A stretch of DNA of 9,753 nucleotides. Origin: Proteobacteria bacterium UBA6729. Lineage in GTDB: Bacteria; Pseudomonadota; Gammaproteobacteria; Porifericomitales; Porifericomitaceae. Positions within the stretch are counted from its first letter, which is position 1. Every line of letters starts with the position of its first letter. Of the stretch, positions 6,614-9,753 are shown in pieces. The position numbers were made by a program, and so were the translations under genes. Below the pieces are notes generated by a model. It was given only the letters and a program-made list of their open reading frames with translations, was not told where the DNA came from and ran no database searches. Location of the stretch: contig DKIB01000040.1 in NCBI GenBank assembly GCA_002454015.1, positions 834 through 10,586 on the forward strand. Direction: 5' to 3'.

Positions 6614-7144
6614 ATGTTCAAGCCGGAGCAGGCACCACAGCTGTACATGGAAGGCAGTGAGATAGGCCGGATGCTGGATGAACTGGCTGCCCGTATCCGG
6701 GTGCGCATGGATAGTCTGGCGATTCAGGACCCCCTGCTGGTGGGCATTGAAACCGGGGGTGACTGGGTGGCCCGTCGGCTCCAGCCGATGTTGGGATATG
6801 AGATCGGCCAACTCAATATCTCATTCTATCGGGATGACTTCAGCCGCATCGGGTTGCATCCCCGGGTGGGCCCATCCAGATTGCCGGATCATGTGGATGA
6901 CCGTCACGTGATTCTGGTAGATGATGTGATTCTTACCGGGCGCACGGTCCGCGCCGCGCTCAACGAAATCTTTGATTATGGTCGTCCCGCAGGGGTCAGC
7001 CTGATTGTGCTGATCGACCGTCCTGGACGGGAACTGCCTATACAGCCGGATGTGTATGGGCGTCGTCTGGAACTGCAACACAATCAGCAGCTCAAGCTGG
7101 TAGGTCCGGAGCCGCTACAGCTATTCTTGCAGGCGCTGTCATGA
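6614..7144 (+). CDS. pyrR: PyrR bifunctional regulator / uracil phosphoribosyltransferase
   Basis: A 176-residue type I phosphoribosyltransferase of the PyrR family. In Bacillus PyrR binds pyr mRNA and controls attenuation in response to UMP, and it also makes UMP from uracil and PRPP; in Pseudomonas a homologue sits in this same gene order. The PRPP-binding loop [13 protein letters not shown] spans residues 99-111. [29 protein letters not shown] and [12 protein letters not shown] are typical family segments. The likely start is ATG 6614, with GTG 6605 as an alternative; the ribosome binding site is weak (GTGGG). It starts 16 nt after ruvX and overlaps pyrB by 4 nt (ATGA). I see no obvious attenuator structure before the operon, so whether it regulates RNA here, acts on DNA or only salvages uracil is open. 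Confidence 0.93.
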   Translation: MFKPEQAPQLYMEGSEIGRMLDELAARIRVRMDSLAIQDPLLVGIETGGDWVARRLQPMLGYEIGQLNISFYRDDFSRIGLHPRVGPSRLPDHVDDRHVILVDDVILTGRTVRAALNEIFDYGRPAGVSLIVLIDRPGRELPIQPDVYGRRLELQHNQQLKLVGPEPLQLFLQALS

Positions 7145-8103
7145 ATAGCGCTGCCGTACAGTTGAATGACAAGCACGAGTTACGGCACTTTCTTTCCATA
7201 GAGGGTCTGCGTCGCGAGCATCTGGAGCGCATTCTGGATCTGGCAGACTCTTTTGTCGGTGTTTCCACACGGGCTATCAAGAAAGTCCCGGTGCTGCGTG
7301 GCAAGACCATAGTCAATCTGTTCTTTGAGCCCAGTACGCGCACGCGCACCACATTTGAACTGGCGGCCAAGCGCCTGTCTGCGGATGTGCTGAATATCAG
7401 TGGTTCGGAGTCAGCCGTGCTGAAGGGTGAATCCATGCTGGATATGTTGCGTAACCTGCAGGCCATGCACTGTGACATGTTTGTGATTCGTCACTCGGTC
7501 AGTGGGGCTGTACATTTTATTGCCTCGCAACTTGCTCCCGGAGTCGCTGTCATCAATGCGGGCGATGGTTGCCATTCACATCCAACCCAGGCGGTGCTGG
7601 ACTTGCTGACCATACGCAGACACAAGCGTGATTTCAGCACACTGAAGGTGGTGATAGTTGGTGATATCGCCCACTCACGTGTGGCACGTTCAGAGATCCT
7701 CGCCCTGCGTCTTATGGGGGTACCCGACATTCGTGTGGTGGGTCCGCGCACCCTGATCCCGACCGGCATAGAGAGCATGGGAGTCACGGTGCACGATCGG
7801 CTGCATGAAGGTATCCGCGATGCCGATGTCATCATAGTGCTGCGCTTGCAACGGGAGCGCATGTGTGGGTTCCTGCTACCGAATGAGCAGGAGTATTTTC
7901 GTCTCTACGGATTGACTGAGGCAACCTTGGCACATGCCGGACAGGATGTGATTGTCATGCACCCGGGGCCAATCAATCGTGGCATTGAAATGGAATCCGA
8001 GGTCGTTGATGGCAAGGCCGCAAGGATTCTGGAGCAGGTCAGCTATGGGATTGCCAGTCGTATGGCGATCATGGCCCTGGTGGTGGGGGCTGCCCCTACG
8101 TGA
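7141..8103 (+). CDS. pyrB: Aspartate carbamoyltransferase catalytic chain
   Basis: This enzyme joins carbamoyl phosphate and aspartate to form N-carbamoylaspartate, the first committed step of pyrimidine synthesis. The 320-residue chain shows the carbamoyl-phosphate loop [13 protein letters not shown] (61-73), the Ser91/Lys95 loop ending [46 protein letters not shown] and [11 protein letters not shown]. The N-terminus carries a leader of about 14 residues before [10 protein letters not shown] that closely resembles the extended Pseudomonas-type enzyme. That type forms a large complex with a dihydroorotase-like partner instead of the PyrI chain of enteric bacteria. No pyrI follows; instead the dihydroorotase-like gene overlaps by 4 nt (GTGA). 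It also overlaps pyrR by 4 nt. Feedback by nucleotides is likely by family analogy but cannot be seen here. Confidence 0.97.
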   Translation: MNSAAVQLNDKHELRHFLSIEGLRREHLERILDLADSFVGVSTRAIKKVPVLRGKTIVNLFFEPSTRTRTTFELAAKRLSADVLNISGSESAVLKGESMLDMLRNLQAMHCDMFVIRHSVSGAVHFIASQLAPGVAVINAGDGCHSHPTQAVLDLLTIRRHKRDFSTLKVVIVGDIAHSRVARSEILALRLMGVPDIRVVGPRTLIPTGIESMGVTVHDRLHEGIRDADVIIVLRLQRERMCGFLLPNEQEYFRLYGLTEATLAHAGQDVIVMHPGPINRGIEMESEVVDGKAARILEQVSYGIASRMAIMALVVGAAPT

Positions 8104-9383
8104 AGCTCGCCATCACCGGAGGGCGCGTGATCGATCCGGCCAATGGACTGGATCAGCATTGCGGCCTGTACATAGACAATGGGCGCATTGCGGCGGTAGG
8201 CGCAGTGCCGGATGGCTTTCAGGCCGACCGTACCCTGGATGCCAGCAACTGTGTGGTGTGTCCCGGCCTGGTGGATCTGTGTGCACGCATGCGCGAACCC
8301 GGCGTAGACCACAAGATCAGCATAGCGACGGAGTCACGGGCCGCAATAGCGGGTGGGGTGACGGCATTGTGCTGTCCGCCGGATACCCGACCGGTGCTGG
8401 ATGCGCCTGTCGTGGTGGAGCTGATCCAGAAGCGTGTGGCCGATGCCGATCAGTTGCGGGTGTTTCTATGTGGCGCACTGACCCGTGGCCTGGGCGAAGA
8501 GGGTCTGGCCGGTATGCAGGCATTGCAGGCTACCGGATGTATTGCGGTAGGCAATGCGCTGGTGCCCATAGCCGACAGTCATCTGTTGTATCGTGCCCTG
8601 CAATATGCACGCAGCTGTGGACTGAAGGTATTCCTGCATGCGGACGATGCCTTCCTGCGTGGTGCAGGTCGGTTCCATGAGGGCAACACCTGTACGCAGG
8701 CCGGGCTGGAGCCCTATCCACTGAGTGCAGAACTGGTCGGTCTGGCACGCGCCCTGTTGTTGGTTGAACAAGCCGGAACAGCGGTGCATTTTTGCAGGCT
8801 GACCACGGGGCGTGCGGTGGGCATGGTTGCGGCGGCACGCAAGCGTGGCCTTGAGGTGAGTGCCGACGTGGGTATACATCATCTGATTCTTGCCGATGAG
8901 GAGCTGGATCCGATGAATTCGAACAGCTACTTTATTCCGCCGATACGCAGCACAGAGGACCGTGCTGCCCTGCGTGAGGCGTTGGCGACCCATCTGCTGG
9001 ATTGTGTTTGCTCTGATCACCAGCCGCACAATTACGAGGCCAAAAACGTCCCGCTGGGCCTGGCCGAACCCGGTGCCACTGCACTGGAGCTCTGGTTGCC
9101 GCTCACCCTGCAGCTGGTGCGTGACGGGCATATGGGTATGCTGCGTGCCATTGATTGCATGACCCGCCAGCCGGCAACGATTCTGGGCATTCCGCAGGGC
9201 ACCCTGAGCATGGACGCGGAGGCAGATATCTGTATCTTTGACCCACACGCACAATGGACTCTGCATACGGCTACGCTGCGGAGTTCCGGAAAGCACAGCC
9301 CCCTGGAGGGTCGGGCACTGCAGGGTCAGGTTTGTTACACCCTGTTGGGGGGGCGTGTGGTTTATGAAAGAGGCGCCGCATGA
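8100..9383 (+). CDS. pyrC: Dihydroorotase-like non-catalytic subunit PyrC' (PyrX type)
   Basis: A 427-residue class I dihydroorotase homologue (amidohydrolase fold) that is probably inactive. In active enzymes PGxVDxHxHxREP supplies two metal His; here that motif has Cys61 and Arg63. The Asp ligand of the next region appears to be Asn152 or Ala153 (IAVGNAL), and the His of HICHVST is Arg233. Only His180 and Asp306 (SDHQPH) look kept. The [11 protein letters not shown] segment matches Pseudomonas PyrC' and differs from the usual MPNT. In Pseudomonas this protein is a structural partner of PyrB. The GTG start at 8100 is fixed by the 4-nt overlap with pyrB and by homology beginning at once ([12 protein letters not shown]). 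A working dihydroorotase should then be encoded elsewhere. Automatic annotation would probably call it plain dihydroorotase. Confidence 0.93.
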   Translation: MKLAITGGRVIDPANGLDQHCGLYIDNGRIAAVGAVPDGFQADRTLDASNCVVCPGLVDLCARMREPGVDHKISIATESRAAIAGGVTALCCPPDTRPVLDAPVVVELIQKRVADADQLRVFLCGALTRGLGEEGLAGMQALQATGCIAVGNALVPIADSHLLYRALQYARSCGLKVFLHADDAFLRGAGRFHEGNTCTQAGLEPYPLSAELVGLARALLLVEQAGTAVHFCRLTTGRAVGMVAAARKRGLEVSADVGIHHLILADEELDPMNSNSYFIPPIRSTEDRAALREALATHLLDCVCSDHQPHNYEAKNVPLGLAEPGATALELWLPLTLQLVRDGHMGMLRAIDCMTRQPATILGIPQGTLSMDAEADICIFDPHAQWTLHTATLRSSGKHSPLEGRALQGQVCYTLLGGRVVYERGAA

Positions 9384-9753
9384 GACGCCCGGACGTTTTT
9401 CAGTTGCATGCCAAAGTGCTCAGCAATACCAGCCATGGCGCAGACTGGCACACGCTGGAACTGCAGGTCCCGGCTATTGCTGATCGGGCTCGACCCGGCC
9501 ACTTTGTGCAACTGCAGTGCCATCCACTGCTGCCCATGCGTCGCCCCATGTCGATCATGCGGGCCGGGCAGGGTCGCATTGAAATTCTCTACCGGGCAAC
9601 CGGTCGGGGCACCCGCCTGCTTGCGGACATCCATACCAACGGTCAGCTGGAGGTGCTGGGTCCCCTGGGCAGACCCTACCAGCTGCAGGATTACCGCCGT
9701 CATCCATTGCTGATCGGCGGTGGTGTGGGCATCCCCCCCCTGATCTTTCTGGC
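9380..9753 (+). CDS. pyrK: PyrK-like dihydroorotate dehydrogenase electron transfer subunit (partial)
   Basis: The first 124 codons of a ferredoxin-reductase-type flavoprotein, cut by the window end. The FAD-binding motif RRPMSI spans residues 54-59, followed by GRGTRLL (75-81), GPLGRPY (94-100) and the nucleotide-binding loop LIGGGVGIPPL (111-121). These are typical of PyrK, which passes electrons from the class 1B dihydroorotate dehydrogenase PyrD to NAD through FAD and a 2Fe-2S cluster. The cluster-binding Cys residues would lie near the C-terminus, outside the window. AGAGG lies 6 nt before the ATG, which overlaps the pyrC' stop by 4 nt, so it is part of the pyr operon. Gammaproteobacteria usually carry the membrane, quinone-linked PyrD that needs no PyrK, so its partner is uncertain. 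Another flavin reductase of the same superfamily is possible. Confidence 0.87.
   Translation, partial: MRRPDVFQLHAKVLSNTSHGADWHTLELQVPAIADRARPGHFVQLQCHPLLPMRRPMSIMRAGQGRIEILYRATGRGTRLLADIHTNGQLEVLGPLGRPYQLQDYRRHPLLIGGGVGIPPLIFL

Noticed and set aside
8466..9296. 276-codon minus-strand ORF opposite pyrC'
   Set aside because: Fully covered by a recognised gene on the other strand; the antisense peptide has no recognisable domain.

Overview
The window looks like a chromosomal housekeeping region from a moderately GC-rich gammaproteobacterium. Protein features and gene order support this: gpmI-envC-ctpA, and yqgE-ruvX-pyrR-pyrB-pyrC'. Both arrangements resemble those I know from Pseudomonas and relatives. 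The dihydroorotate dehydrogenase electron-transfer-like gene at the right end, and the joining of the two clusters, suggest a lineage other than Pseudomonas, but the species cannot be named from the sequence. All ten genes are on the + strand. I saw no tRNA, rRNA, CRISPR array, insertion sequence or phage gene.

Left flank (1-226): a GC-rich stretch with no convincing gene. It holds a bulged 14-bp inverted repeat (115-165) and a likely extended -10 promoter (184-192) just before gpmI.

Operon 1 (227-5431): gpmI (cofactor-independent phosphoglycerate mutase), envC (periplasmic amidase activator with a degenerate LytM domain), ctpA (periplasmic S41 carboxy-terminal protease) and a secreted PQQ-dependent aldose-sugar dehydrogenase. 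The genes overlap by 4, 4 and 1 nt, so they are almost certainly one translationally coupled transcript. Apart from the glycolytic enzyme, the products are predicted to be exported to the envelope.

Gap (5432-5588): 157 nt with a possible second extended -10 promoter, a pair of GCCCAGG direct repeats and a strong AGGAGG ribosome binding site. The site serves a GTG start that overlaps an AUG-UGA start-stop.

Operon 2 (5589 to beyond 9753): yqgE/algH, ruvX/yqgF, pyrR, pyrB, a dihydroorotase-like pyrC' that has lost most of its metal ligands, and the first 124 codons of a pyrK-like flavoprotein subunit cut by the window end. The last four overlap by 4 nt each. PyrB and PyrC' probably form a Pseudomonas-type aspartate transcarbamoylase complex in which PyrC' is structural, so an active dihydroorotase should lie elsewhere in the genome.

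Nothing here is a clearly new system. The most unusual points are the pyrK-like gene behind a non-catalytic dihydroorotase, the start-stop codon pair at yqgE, and the sugar dehydrogenase coupled to the gpmI-envC-ctpA cassette.
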